From assembly GCA_023701435.1 (NCBI GenBank), contig JAMPXB010000023.1, positions 1 to 61,175 of the forward strand: a stretch of DNA of 61,175 bases, in the 5' to 3' direction. This DNA is from Bacteriovoracaceae bacterium (GTDB lineage: Bacteria; Bdellovibrionota; Bacteriovoracia; Bacteriovoracales; Bacteriovoracaceae). Made by a program: the position numbers and the translations under genes. The notes beneath the pieces were generated by a model that did not search any database, had not been told where the DNA came from, and worked only from the letters and a program-made list of their open reading frames with translations. Every line of letters starts with the position of its first letter. The first letter of the stretch is position 1. Positions 37,585 to 45,308 of the stretch are shown here, in pieces.

Positions 37585-38172
37585 CTAACTCCTTGTAACA
37601 AACTTCTGCTTATAAATTGTTAGGATATACTTAAAACTTTTCTCACTTTTATTGGACTTTTTCCACTCCAGGTAATCTTCCAACTGGGACAAAGAACGCA
37701 CACTTTGCCCTGAGGGTGAGATGAGTGTTTCCTTCCTAAGGTCTGCCGTCGCTGGAAAAAGTTTATTAAACCAGCTCTCCACTTTTTTTGAGGTGAAGTA
37801 GACCTGCTTAATGTTATGAAGCCTGATGATTGTCAGGAGTTTTGCATTCCATTCAATATCATAGAGGGCCGAATCTGAAGAGCTTCCTTCACTTCGACGG
37901 CATGATTTGATGACATCTCCCAAGGCAATGCCTTCTGATTCCAGCAAGCGGATAATTTGATTTAAGGTCTTTACCGGCCGGTTAAAAACCTCTCCTAATA
38001 ACTTCCAAAGCAAGTTCTTTTCTCCACCAAAAAAAAAGTCAAATTCGTGTTCTTTTATTTCATGCTTTCTTTTAGGGTCAGTGAATTTAGCTATCGGAAA
38101 GGAACCAATCAGCATCAAGCGAGGACGGGCAGGAATATACTCTCCATAAGGATGTTTTTCCCTCTTACTCAT
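37585..38172 (-). CDS. Uracil-DNA-glycosylase-superfamily protein
   Basis: 195 residues. The motif LMLIGSFPIA takes the place of the GxDP loop, followed by HEFDFFFGGEKNLLWKLLGEVF, which has the F-x-x-G-x-x-N-x-x-W pattern of the mug/DUF UDG-like group, and a C-terminal SPSGQS loop. It should flip and excise deaminated or damaged bases. It is the last gene of the umuD-umuC unit, starting two bases after the umuC stop, so it may remove or act on lesions in the same stress response. The substrate base is unknown. Confidence 0.75.
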   Translation of the reverse strand: MSKREKHPYGEYIPARPRLMLIGSFPIAKFTDPKRKHEIKEHEFDFFFGGEKNLLWKLLGEVFNRPVKTLNQIIRLLESEGIALGDVIKSCRRSEGSSSDSALYDIEWNAKLLTIIRLHNIKQVYFTSKKVESWFNKLFPATADLRKETLISPSGQSVRSLSQLEDYLEWKKSNKSEKSFKYILTIYKQKFVTRS

Positions 38173-38174
38173 AG

Positions 38175-39431
38175 CTAAATTTTTACCTTTAAAAGATCCT
38201 TCCAGGAAGTGGTATAATGTTGAGTCTTGTAGTCTGCGATAGTTTTCCAGTCATTATGGATGCCACAGGCGGCACTCTTGATGGTGTGAGCGCCGTACTT
38301 CCTGTTGATAAGGTCCATCACCTGATTCAGCTGTTCATTGTCACTGGGGTCAGGCGTAAACAGATCCAGCTGATTCTGACCTTTAGGCACAATGTGATTG
38401 AGTAAAACACCCGCCTTCTTATAGGCAAATCCCGGCCGATAAATCTCATCAAGGATCTGGTGAGCAGCAGTGATAATTTTTAAGGTATCTGATGTACCGC
38501 TACTGAAGGTGGCCCGCCCTTGGCCGTAGTATTGGGGTACCTCTTGAAAAGGATTGGTGTAGATAAAGGCCTGCATACTGTAGCAAACACTATTTTGCCG
38601 GCGAAGCTTTAAGGCCGCATGAGTGGAGAAATGGGCCAGGGCCTCTTGCAGCTGCTTTTTATCATAAACATTCACTCCAAAACTTCGTGAGGTTCCGGTA
38701 TTTTTCTTATCTTCAGCTTCTTCCAGAGCAAGACAACTGACACCACGAAGCTCTTCCTGTACCTGCCTGCCGGTTTTAGTAAGAAGCTTCTGAATCAGAC
38801 CTTCATCCTTATACAACTTGAATTCATAGGCCGTTTTTATACCTAGCATGTTGAGCTTGGCCGCTGATCTTGATCCGATTCCCCAGATGTCCTTGACCGG
38901 AAATGTTTTTAAAACATCATCAATGTCTTGTTGATTTATCATCACCCAGACACCTTTATTTTTTTTGGCCATTTTATTAGCAATTTTGGAGAGAACCTTG
39001 GTGATGGAGATTCCTACTCCCACTGGTATTCCCGTTTTTACTAAGATGTCCTTACGAATTTTTTGTCCATACTCCATGAAGTCATAGTGATCAAAACCTT
39101 CAAATTGAAGAAAGGCTTCATCGACCGAATAAATTTCCATATCAGGACTAAACTCCCGCAGTATATCCATCACTCTTTTCGACATACTGTCGTAGAGAGT
39201 GTAGTTGGAAGAAAAGACCGCCACATTATATTTTTTAATCCGGTCTTTTAACTGAAAAAAAGGTTCGCACATCTGACCAAAGCCCACGGCCTTGGCCTCC
39301 TTGGTAAAAGCAATGGCACATCCGTCATTATTGGATAAAACGATCACCGGCCGGTTGCGGGTCTCAGGGTGAAAGACCCTCTCACAAGAGCAATAAAAAG
39401 AATTACAATCGACCAGACAGAAATATCTCAT
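38175..39431 (-). CDS. umuC: UmuC, catalytic subunit of DNA polymerase V
   Basis: A Y-family translesion polymerase. The palm motif starts LVDCNSFYCSCERVF, with a catalytic Asp, and EIYSVDEAFLQF has the SVDE catalytic pair. RPVIVLSNNDGCAIAFTKEAK is the finger signature of UmuC. Length 418 is normal. It overlaps umuD by four bases and is followed by the uracil-glycosylase gene. With UmuD' dimer it performs error-prone bypass; activity also needs RecA in known systems. Confidence 0.92.
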   Translation of the reverse strand: MRYFCLVDCNSFYCSCERVFHPETRNRPVIVLSNNDGCAIAFTKEAKAVGFGQMCEPFFQLKDRIKKYNVAVFSSNYTLYDSMSKRVMDILREFSPDMEIYSVDEAFLQFEGFDHYDFMEYGQKIRKDILVKTGIPVGVGISITKVLSKIANKMAKKNKGVWVMINQQDIDDVLKTFPVKDIWGIGSRSAAKLNMLGIKTAYEFKLYKDEGLIQKLLTKTGRQVQEELRGVSCLALEEAEDKKNTGTSRSFGVNVYDKKQLQEALAHFSTHAALKLRRQNSVCYSMQAFIYTNPFQEVPQYYGQGRATFSSGTSDTLKIITAAHQILDEIYRPGFAYKKAGVLLNHIVPKGQNQLDLFTPDPSDNEQLNQVMDLINRKYGAHTIKSAACGIHNDWKTIADYKTQHYTTSWKDLLKVKI

Positions 39432-39763
39432 CTATTAAATTCCCTAAGCAAGGTTGTCACCACTCCCCAGACAAAGTCACCGCTTTCCGGATCTTGACCC
39501 TGGAGCATTTTCCAAGAGAATTTTTGCAAGGTGAATTCGTTGTTTAACACCAATAGAACCAGCTGACCTTCCTGAGGTTTGAGGGAGCGATCAATCAATA
39601 ATTTATCGCCTTTATTGATTCCCAGGTATTTAGAATCTCCGGCCGCTTCAATGATAAAAAGTGAGGGTTTATTGGTAAGGTATCTTTCGTCCAGCGATAA
39701 AGGCTTTTGTGCAAATTCAGCACAAGGAGATTGAAAACCGGTCATTTCATAAGAAGAACTCAT
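39428..39763 (-). CDS. umuD: UmuD'-like accessory subunit of DNA polymerase V, apparently without autoprotease
   Basis: Starts at 39763 (MSSSYEMTGFQSPCAEF); another ATG at 39745 and a TTG at 39799 are possible. E. coli UmuD has a 24-residue arm cleaved at Cys24-Gly25, and the cut form begins GFPSPAADY. Here GFQSPCAEF begins nine residues from the start, so the arm is essentially missing. Catalytic Ser is kept (Ser44 in AAGDSKYLG). The general-base Lys of UmuD (K97 in EFTVKK) aligns with Gln80 in EFTLQK. The protein should act as UmuD' without RecA-stimulated cleavage. First gene of umuD-umuC-UDG, four-base overlap with umuC. Confidence 0.82.
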   Translation of the reverse strand: MSSSYEMTGFQSPCAEFAQKPLSLDERYLTNKPSLFIIEAAGDSKYLGINKGDKLLIDRSLKPQEGQLVLLVLNNEFTLQKFSWKMLQGQDPESGDFVWGVVTTLLREFNR

Positions 39764-39770
39764 GAAACTG

Positions 39771-39799
39771 ATTATACGTAAACTTTCCGTAACAATCAA
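39771..39799 (-). promoter_or_regulatory. Sigma-70-type promoter of the umuD operon
   Basis: On the minus strand, TTGATT (39799-39794) and TATAAT (39776-39771) are 17 bases apart. The predicted start of transcription falls at or next to the ATG at 39763, which suggests a leaderless message or use of the ATG at 39745. Between the hexamers is a direct repeat (CGTAAAC, then CGTAAC, plus strand) that could be an operator. It is not a clear match to the TTACN3GTAA LexA box reported for Bdellovibrio. Confidence 0.6.
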
Positions 39800-39832
39800 G
39801 ACAGGACAATTATTCCCAGTGGAATCAATTAG

Positions 39833-40159
39833 TTAAAGGCAGGTACCAAACAGGGTGCGAGAACCCCGTTGTAATTCGGCCTGAATATCCACTTTAGGCT
39901 CAATCACAACAGTTAACTGCATACCAACCGATTTGAAGACCAAGGGCACAGAACCTTCCTCGACCTCCATATGAAAGGCGTTCGAGACCACTTCCCTATT
40001 AAGAAAGTATTTGCCGTTTACACAGCGTAGAGCAATCGAAGAGTCTTTGAAGCGGCAATCCAATTTTTGAGGGCTATCTGAAATACCATAGACCTGGCAA
40101 GGACGCGCCCAACTCGGAGAAGCAAGAAAGATTAAAGTTAGAAACATCAAAGCTTTCAT
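39833..40159 (-). CDS. Small exported protein, unknown
   Basis: The ATG at 40159 gives the signal peptide MKALMFLTLIFLASPSWA; the frame is open upstream to 40210 but into the end of folE. The mature 90 residues contain four Cys (PCQVYG, LDCRF, LRCVNG, FGTCL), likely two disulphides in the periplasm, and are rich in strands. I do not recognise the family. It lies 47 bases after folE in the same direction. Confidence 0.65.
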   Translation of the reverse strand: MKALMFLTLIFLASPSWARPCQVYGISDSPQKLDCRFKDSSIALRCVNGKYFLNREVVSNAFHMEVEEGSVPLVFKSVGMQLTVVIEPKVDIQAELQRGSRTLFGTCL

Positions 40160-40206
40160 GAATCGACTACACCATAAGAGGTTAAAGACCAGCAAGGGCC
40201 TTAGGG

Positions 40207-40923
40207 TCATAAGGCCTTGCCAATTAGGCTAAAAAATTCTGAGCGTAATTTTGAGTCTTCCTTAAATTTACCATCAAGGGCCGAAGTCATCATTGAAGCA
40301 TTGGCCTTTTTAGCACCCCGGCAAGTCAAGCATCCATGGGAGCCTTCAATAACGACCATAACACCAGCTGGTTTTAATTCTTCACGAATAGCATTCATAA
40401 TGCCGTAGCACATGCGTTCTTGTAGCTGAGGTCTTTGAGCATGCATATCAACGATATGGGCCAGTTTAGACAGGCCAACAACTCTTGAATCCTGACCATG
40501 CGTCGTATCCGGAAGATAACCCACATGTGCCTTACCAATGAATGGAAAAAAATGATGGCTGCAAAGTGAAGTGTAATCAATATCTTTAAGAATAATTACT
40601 TCGTTATAATTTTCAGCAGGAAATGTGGTTGAAAAAATCTCTTTCTGATGAGTCCCTAAGCCTGAACAAATCTCAAGTAAGGCACGGGCCATGCGATTAG
40701 GACTGCCAACGAGATTTTTGTCTTCCAGATCCAGATCCGGATAAGCGAGCTTAAGGCCTTGTAAAACTTTATCATACCCTTCCGCCATAACCACACGGGC
40801 AGCATTAAGCTCTAAGGCCCGTTTTTTATAAAGAACCAGTTCCTGATCCAATAGTTTTTCTGCATCTTCTGCCGAAGCTAGTTTACGGGCCAGGTCTTTG
40901 TTAAATGACGATTCAAATGGCAT
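40207..40923 (-). CDS. folE: GTP cyclohydrolase I
   Basis: Converts GTP to dihydroneopterin triphosphate, the first step of folate and tetrahydrobiopterin synthesis. Zinc ligands are seen in LCSHHFFPF (Cys, His) and CLTCRG (Cys). GKAHVGYLP and SRVVGLSKLAHIVDMHAQRPQLQERM are family blocks. The start at 40923 (MPFESSFNKDL) is preferred to 40956, giving 238 residues with an N-terminal extension of about 50 relative to the core. It could feed the pterin cofactor of phhA in this window. Confidence 0.92.
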   Translation of the reverse strand: MPFESSFNKDLARKLASAEDAEKLLDQELVLYKKRALELNAARVVMAEGYDKVLQGLKLAYPDLDLEDKNLVGSPNRMARALLEICSGLGTHQKEIFSTTFPAENYNEVIILKDIDYTSLCSHHFFPFIGKAHVGYLPDTTHGQDSRVVGLSKLAHIVDMHAQRPQLQERMCYGIMNAIREELKPAGVMVVIEGSHGCLTCRGAKKANASMMTSALDGKFKEDSKLRSEFFSLIGKAL

Positions 40924-41023
40924 GGGAAACCTCAATAGTTTAGTTAGGCTTACCATACACTATTTATTCAGTTTTTTGAACCCGCATGGCCATTCTTACT
41001 CACTTTTATTCTCAATAAATCCT

Positions 41024-41039
41024 GGGCACCACTCTTGCA
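41024..41039 (+). promoter_or_regulatory. Putative sigma-54 (-24/-12) promoter
   Basis: GGGCACCACTCTTGCA contains GGCAC-N5-TTGCA, with GG (41025-41026) and GC (41037-41038) 12 bases apart, as RpoN requires. The predicted start is near 41050, 26 bases before the ATG of the small membrane protein. This is the best match to consensus in the window. Confidence 0.65.
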
Positions 41040-41075
41040 CCACTAAAGATCAGCACTTAGGAGCGGAGATTAGGT

Positions 41076-41402
41076 ATGAATTTAACTCTTAGTATTCAAG
41101 GGTGGTTCTACTTACTGAGTGGTTTATGGCCAATATTCAGTATAAAAACTTTTGAAATGATTACCGGAGCGAAGACAGACAAATGGCTAGTTAAAACTGC
41201 TGGTCTCTTAATTGCCAGTTCCGGAACAATTCTCATTATTTTTAGTGGTACAAAAGCGGCTTTATACCTGGCCATATTGAATGCCCTGTCTTTAGCGGCA
41301 ATTGATGTATTTTATGTTTATAAGAATGTCATCGCAAAAATCTATTTATTGGATGCAGTCGTGGAAGTAGGATTTGTCTGCATTTATCTCATAACGATGT
41401 AA
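41076..41402 (+). CDS. Small four-helix membrane protein, unknown
   Basis: 108 residues with about four hydrophobic helices (FYLLSGLWPIFSI, AGLLIASSGTILIIFSG, LYLAILNALSLAAIDVFYVY, IYLLDAVVEVGFVCIYLI). There are no charged functional motifs beyond the loops. The ATG has an AGGAG-type site about 15 bases upstream and a weaker AGGT next to it. A sigma-54-like promoter precedes it. The function is unknown. A single gene, followed by a 328-base gap with inverted repeats. Confidence 0.7.
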   Translation: MNLTLSIQGWFYLLSGLWPIFSIKTFEMITGAKTDKWLVKTAGLLIASSGTILIIFSGTKAALYLAILNALSLAAIDVFYVYKNVIAKIYLLDAVVEVGFVCIYLITM

Positions 41403-41730
41403 CTATCAAAAAAAGACCGACTTTAAAATCACTGCTGAACCTTTGAGAATTAACTCGCTGGTCCCGTCTGTAATTTCCAGGTCGGTCTTTGTATGTCCGG
41501 TTTGTAATGAAACAATATTACCGTGTCCTTTCAGTCATTAAAGATCTACTCCTGTAAATCTTTGCTAACGTCTTTGGACGCTGGTGATCCGGACACATTC
41601 ATTTTATCAAAACAGCATTCAGGAAAGAAGTACTTAACATCTAAAACTTCCATGAAGAAAGAAGAGATAAATTCTTTGCTTATAATATGATGCCCTCGAA
41701 AGAGGTCTCATTTTATGTCACTATATCCTT
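41403..41730 (+). ncRNA. Intergenic region with two nested inverted repeats; possible structured RNA
   Basis: No gene is seen. AAAGACCGAC (41412-41421) and GTCGGTCTTT (41481-41490) form a perfect 10-bp stem around 59 bases. A second pair, TGTCCGG (41494-41500) and CCGGACA (41589-41595), follows directly. The stacked arrangement could be the 3' structure of the upstream mRNA or an independent RNA. TATAAT at 41681-41686 is a possible -10 for the DUF72 gene, without a good -35. The ncRNA call is tentative. Confidence 0.3.
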
Positions 41731-42591
41731 ATGAGTATGGTCGAAGTCGGAATTTCCGGGTGGACATATAAAGGCTGGAGAGGAACATTTTATCCTAAAA
41801 AGCTTCCTCACAAAAATGAACTGGCATTTGCCAGCAGAAAATTGCCGACCATTGAAATAAACGGAACTTTTTATGCATTACAAAGACCTTCCAGTTATGA
41901 ACATTGGTATGAGGGTACTCCTGAACATTTTATTTTCAGTATTAAGGCCAATCGTTTTATCACACATATAAAGAGACTTAATGACATTGAAATTCCTATG
42001 GCCAATTTCCTCGCCAGTGGCCCCTTAAGGTTAAAAGAAAAACTTGGTCCCATCCTTTGGCAGTTTCCTCCAAGCATGCCATTTGATCCGGACAAGATGG
42101 AATCGTTTTTAAAATTGCTCCCTAAAGATTTTAAACAAGCATCACAGTTAGGTAAGAAATCACAACTGCCAAAAGATCGCACATACTTGCAGGTGGAAAA
42201 AAATTACAAGATGAGACATGCTGTCGAGATTAGAAATTTTAGTTTCCTGAATCCTTGGTTTGTTGAACTACTAAGGAAATATAATGTCGCGATAGTTTTT
42301 GCTGATACTGCTGGAAAATGGCCATATTTTGAAGATGTCACGGCCGATTTTATTTATTTACGACTCCATGGCGATGCTGAACTTTACGTGAGCGGTTATG
42401 ATAACAAAACATTGAAATTTTGGTCTCATAGAATAAAAGAATGGCAGAAAGGAAGAGAACCGAAAGATCGGCTGACTATCAGTGATGAAATCCCTCCTCA
42501 TATTGAGAGGGATGTTTATGTGTATTTTGATAATGACGCCAAAGTCAGAGCACCTATCGATGCAAAGAACTTAATCGGAATGCTTCAATGA
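41731..42591 (+). CDS. DUF72 (YecE-like) protein
   Basis: 286 residues. The start VEVGISGWTYKGWRGTFYP, then FASRKLPTIEINGTFYALQ, FSIKANRFITHIKRL and ILWQFPPSM are DUF72 signatures; the fold is a TIM barrel of unknown function. VFADTAGKWPYFEDVTADFIYLRLHG is the second conserved block, and VYVYFDNDAKVRAP the last. No signal peptide. Relatives are common in stress-related clusters. The start at 41731 has a weak ribosome site; 41737 is an alternative. Confidence 0.87.
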   Translation: MSMVEVGISGWTYKGWRGTFYPKKLPHKNELAFASRKLPTIEINGTFYALQRPSSYEHWYEGTPEHFIFSIKANRFITHIKRLNDIEIPMANFLASGPLRLKEKLGPILWQFPPSMPFDPDKMESFLKLLPKDFKQASQLGKKSQLPKDRTYLQVEKNYKMRHAVEIRNFSFLNPWFVELLRKYNVAIVFADTAGKWPYFEDVTADFIYLRLHGDAELYVSGYDNKTLKFWSHRIKEWQKGREPKDRLTISDEIPPHIERDVYVYFDNDAKVRAPIDAKNLIGMLQ

Positions 42592-42613
42592 AGTGCAGGT
42601 TAAAGGATGTGTT

Positions 42614-42775
42614 ATGTGTATTATTAATGTCATATTGCTATTCGCACTAACATGGACGTCGGTCGAAAGATTACAAACGTCAGAAGTTTCGGCCCTATAC
42701 TCCACTAAAGAGAAAACGCCTCCGCCAGGAGGAGAAGAAGATGATAATGAAGAGCTGGCCGCTAGAAGTTCTTAA
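42614..42775 (+). CDS. Possible small exported acidic protein
   Basis: The ATG at 42614 has AAAGGA seven bases upstream, and gives MCIINVILLFALTW, a short hydrophobic segment, then 40 residues of charged low-complexity sequence (TKEKTPPPGGEEDDNEELA). A GTG at 42593 would start 22 bases after DUF72 but adds no signal-like sequence. The pattern, hydrophobic start plus acidic tail, matches several other tiny proteins in this island. It overlaps the SDR gene by four bases at the stop. Confidence 0.42.
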   Translation: MCIINVILLFALTWTSVERLQTSEVSALYSTKEKTPPPGGEEDDNEELAARSS

Positions 42776-43581
42776 AAGCTCCGTAGCTTACGAAGTTTCA
42801 TAATGAATAGAAAACCTAACCCGCCGGCAAAGGCACTCCACTTAATAAGTCCTGGGTGGTCTGTAGGTGCAAGAAGATGACCCTCGGTCGCTTCTTTATG
42901 ACCACGAGATAAAAGATAGTTCTTTAGTTTAGGAAAAATTCGCCCTAACCTTAGTTCCCGAACGGGCCTGACGGCGCATTTTAATATTGCCTGTGCAGCG
43001 ACATCCACATCATAAAGTGTATCTTCATCCGAAGGCATGACAAGTGTGACTTGAATAGGAACTCTGTCAGCAGTCAATTCCCTTCTTAAAGCGTCTGTGT
43101 ATCCTTTTACTGCATGCTTTGAAGCTTCATAGATACCTTGAATAGGAAGTGCCTGATTCTCATTAACTCTTCCAATATTCATGATAACTCCGCCTTCATC
43201 CTGCATAAGCGGTAACGCCACCTTACATCCGTTTACTAAACCCCAGAAATTCACATCAAATTGTCTCTTGGCTTCCTCACCAACCCTATTGCCACTTGAA
43301 TTATTAATGAATGTATCGATGCGCCCAAAATTAACCATGCATTTGGCCGCCGCCCTTTGGAGTTGGTCCTCATCTGCAACATCAGCAACAAAAAAATCGG
43401 TTTCATAGCCTTTTTGTCTCATTTCGTTCTGAATGTCCTGTAATTCTTCTTCATTTCTGTCGACCATGAACACCTTGGCACTTTGCTCTACTGCCCGATG
43501 AACAATTGCAGGACCAATGCTGCTCGTGGCACCAGTAATAAAAATCACCTGTTCATAAAGGGGCTTGAGTTTTATGGCCAT
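42772..43581 (-). CDS. Short-chain dehydrogenase/reductase with C-terminal membrane segment
   Basis: The ATG at 43581 follows GGAGG by five bases. The NAD(P) motif TGATSSIG is at 16-23, NNSSG at 93-97, and the catalytic Tyr-x3-Lys is YEASK at 151-155. The Ser normally 13 residues before the Tyr is Arg138 (NIGRVN), an unusual change in the triad. Residues from about 245 form a hydrophobic segment plus basic end (WSAFAGGLGFLFIMKLRKLR), so it may be a tail-anchored enzyme. It is divergent from the first CBS gene. Confidence 0.82.
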   Translation of the reverse strand: MAIKLKPLYEQVIFITGATSSIGPAIVHRAVEQSAKVFMVDRNEEELQDIQNEMRQKGYETDFFVADVADEDQLQRAAAKCMVNFGRIDTFINNSSGNRVGEEAKRQFDVNFWGLVNGCKVALPLMQDEGGVIMNIGRVNENQALPIQGIYEASKHAVKGYTDALRRELTADRVPIQVTLVMPSDEDTLYDVDVAAQAILKCAVRPVRELRLGRIFPKLKNYLLSRGHKEATEGHLLAPTDHPGLIKWSAFAGGLGFLFIMKLRKLRSF

Positions 43582-43730
43582 AATATCCTCCAATTTAAAT
43601 TTATTCTGATTGAAGTCAGCCCGAGAATAAACAAAAGTTCAATTTGAGTCGGGCTTTCATCTGTCGCTCACGTCCTTGTGAAATGCTCACCAGCTAATAA
43701 AAATAAATTGAATATAACAAGGAGGATGTA

Positions 43731-44135
43731 ATGCAAGTTTCAGAAATAATGCATAAAGGTGTCACAACAGTGAATTTGAATGACTCTGTACGAAAGGTAG
43801 CAGAACTCATGCGCCAGGAAGACATTGGAGCAGTTCCTATTTTGGATAACAATAAACCCATCGGTATTGTCACTGATCGGGACATTGTGGTGAGTTGTGT
43901 GGCCGAAGGCTATTCAATGGATAAGCCGATCTCTCACGCCATGAATGAGGACGTGGTCTGTGTCCGGGAAAATCAGGACGTAAGTGAGGCATCAAAACTT
44001 ATGAAAGATAATCAGGTATCCAGAGTGCTTGTCGTTGATGAAGCACAACGTCCGGTAGGAATGATTAGTCTTCATGATCTTGCTCATTTAAATAGTGAGA
44101 TGGAGGGCGAAACAGTTAAGAAAATTAAGCATTAG
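43731..44135 (+). CDS. CBS-pair protein
   Basis: 134 residues, two CBS domains (about 1-60 and 65-125). The first has DIGAVPILDNNKPIGIVTDRDIVV, the second NQVSRVLVVDEAQRPVGMISLHDL. Such pairs bind adenine nucleotides and act as energy sensors. A strong ribosome site (AAGGAGG) precedes the ATG. A close paralogue (about 55-60% identical by eye) lies at 46.07 kb, on the far side of the two metzincin-motif lipoproteins. Neither is fused to an effector domain. Confidence 0.87.
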   Translation: MQVSEIMHKGVTTVNLNDSVRKVAELMRQEDIGAVPILDNNKPIGIVTDRDIVVSCVAEGYSMDKPISHAMNEDVVCVRENQDVSEASKLMKDNQVSRVLVVDEAQRPVGMISLHDLAHLNSEMEGETVKKIKH

Positions 44136-44589
44136 AGGCATATATGAAGGATAGGATAAATCAGGAACTAAATCGTATAAAGAAGGCCCTGGTTAAAATC
44201 TATTTTAAGGGCCCTGAGAAGATTCAATTCGTTTTCGCAGATTTGGTGCTCGTCATATTCTGAACCGAAAGCATGAAGAGCTTGAAGGACCCATCCGCCA
44301 TTAATTTTTTAAGTTTTTTTTCAGGGAGTTTTACCCGAGTAAAGCTCCCTGATTTCTTTAATAATCCATTCCACATTTTTAAAATCACGTCATCAAATTG
44401 ATGCACTCAATCTGTTATAACTAACAAACAGCAACTATTAACTCAGGCAGTAATTAAGTTTTTCTCAAACTACTCCGGCCAAGGGGTTGATGATGCCATT
44501 TCTTTATGTTTAACATTGATCTCATCTTAAGAATGTCTCAAGGATTAGCGAAGAAGTTGATCCTGCAAAACAAACTAAGGAAGGTATCA
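44136..44589. other. 454-base gap with hairpins and only weak small reading frames
   Basis: A possible 39-codon frame, 44143-44262 (MKDRINQELNRIKK, preceded by AGAGG), and a 60-codon minus frame, 44224-44406, are the only candidates; neither is convincing. A near-palindrome around 44181-44215 (GGCCCTGG, TTAAAAT, then ATTTTAA, GGGCC) overlaps the first frame. The next gene begins with its ribosome site at about 44578. The gap may hold remnants of a deleted gene. Confidence 0.4.
44321..44352 (+). terminator. Possible terminator hairpin
   Basis: TCAGGGAGTTTTAC (44321-44334) pairs with GTAAAGCTCCCTGA (44339-44352) with one G-U pair and the loop CCGA. The tail TTTCTTTAATAA is moderately T-rich. 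It could end the CBS-gene transcript; the strong T-run lies before, not after, the stem, so direction is unsure. Confidence 0.4.
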
Positions 44590-45228
44590 ATGACTCGAAC
44601 GTTTTCATTTCTTTTTCTATTTTTATTCCTCGCATCTTGTGGTGGTGGCGGAGGTGGCAGTAGCAGCGGTGGCAGTGGCGCTATGGGTGAAATCACAGAA
44701 GCTGAATTAACATCTGGAGGAGCTCCAGTACAGGCCCAGACATTTGATATCAATGCTAATCTGTCTGGATTTGAACGTGATCATGAAGAAAAAGTCTATG
44801 CGGCCTTCGATCTGATAAAAAGAGTTGTTGCCTCTGATGAATTCAAAAGCAGAGTTTTGAATAAGAAGTATAATGGCAAAAAAACATATGTTGATAATGG
44901 CGGTTATACCAATGCTCAGATTTATAAGAAAATCCTGGAAGCATCGGAGAAACTTAATCCTGGCAAAAACAACACAATGGATCTGACGTTAAAAACTTAC
45001 TACGTAAGCGATCCGGTTATTGGTTATACTATGCCAAGTATCAACACCATATACATGAACCGAAAGTTTCTCAATACTTTTGAGCCCCATGAAGTGGCAA
45101 TGAATCTAACCCATGAGTGGTTGCATAAACTTGGTTTCAAGCACGCAGCCAAGATGAACGATGCCCGTCCGCATTCAGTTCCATACGCTGTGGGATATAT
45201 TATGAGAGAACTTGCTAAAAAATTATAA
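44590..45228 (+). CDS. Lipoprotein with metzincin-type zinc motif
   Basis: The start at 44590 follows AAGGAAGG and gives MTRTFSFLFLFLFLASC with lipobox LASC (Cys17). A poly-Gly/Ser linker (18-30) follows. Residues 175-185 are HEWLHKLGFKH, exactly HExxHxxGxxH, the metzincin zinc motif. A Met in VGYIMRELA, about 20 residues on, could be the Met-turn. At 212 residues it is smaller than known metzincin families. It is likely a membrane-anchored periplasmic or surface metallopeptidase of an unnamed group. Its paralogue is next, separated by a terminator. Confidence 0.78.
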   Translation: MTRTFSFLFLFLFLASCGGGGGGSSSGGSGAMGEITEAELTSGGAPVQAQTFDINANLSGFERDHEEKVYAAFDLIKRVVASDEFKSRVLNKKYNGKKTYVDNGGYTNAQIYKKILEASEKLNPGKNNTMDLTLKTYYVSDPVIGYTMPSINTIYMNRKFLNTFEPHEVAMNLTHEWLHKLGFKHAAKMNDARPHSVPYAVGYIMRELAKKL

Positions 45229-45238
45229 TTATTAATCT

Positions 45239-45276
45239 GGATTCATTGACATGAGGTCAATGAATCCTTTTTTTTT
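45239..45276 (+). terminator. Rho-independent terminator after the first metzincin lipoprotein gene
   Basis: GGATTCATTGAC (45239-45250) pairs perfectly with GTCAATGAATCC (45256-45267), with a five-base loop and a run of nine T (45268-45276). It lies 10 bases after the stop and separates the two paralogues. Confidence 0.92.
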
Positions 45277-45308
45277 CAGTCAGTAGAATGCCAAGGAAGG
45301 TAAAACGT

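Noticed and set aside
39771..39799. LexA/SOS box at the umuD promoter
   Set aside because: TTACN3GTAA is not present; only a direct repeat CGTAAAC/CGTAAC is visible, so SOS control is not claimed.
41412..41490. tRNA-like fold in the gap
   Set aside because: The stem length and loop do not fit a cloverleaf; no TTCGA-type T-arm or anticodon stem can be drawn.
44143..44262. 39-codon frame MKDRINQELNRIKK as a gene
   Set aside because: Ribosome site is marginal, no known relative, and a near-palindrome crosses it; left as an uncertain part of a gap.
44224..44406. Minus-strand 60-codon frame
   Set aside because: No ribosome site, no signal or domain; it overlaps a hairpin and the rest of a weak gap.
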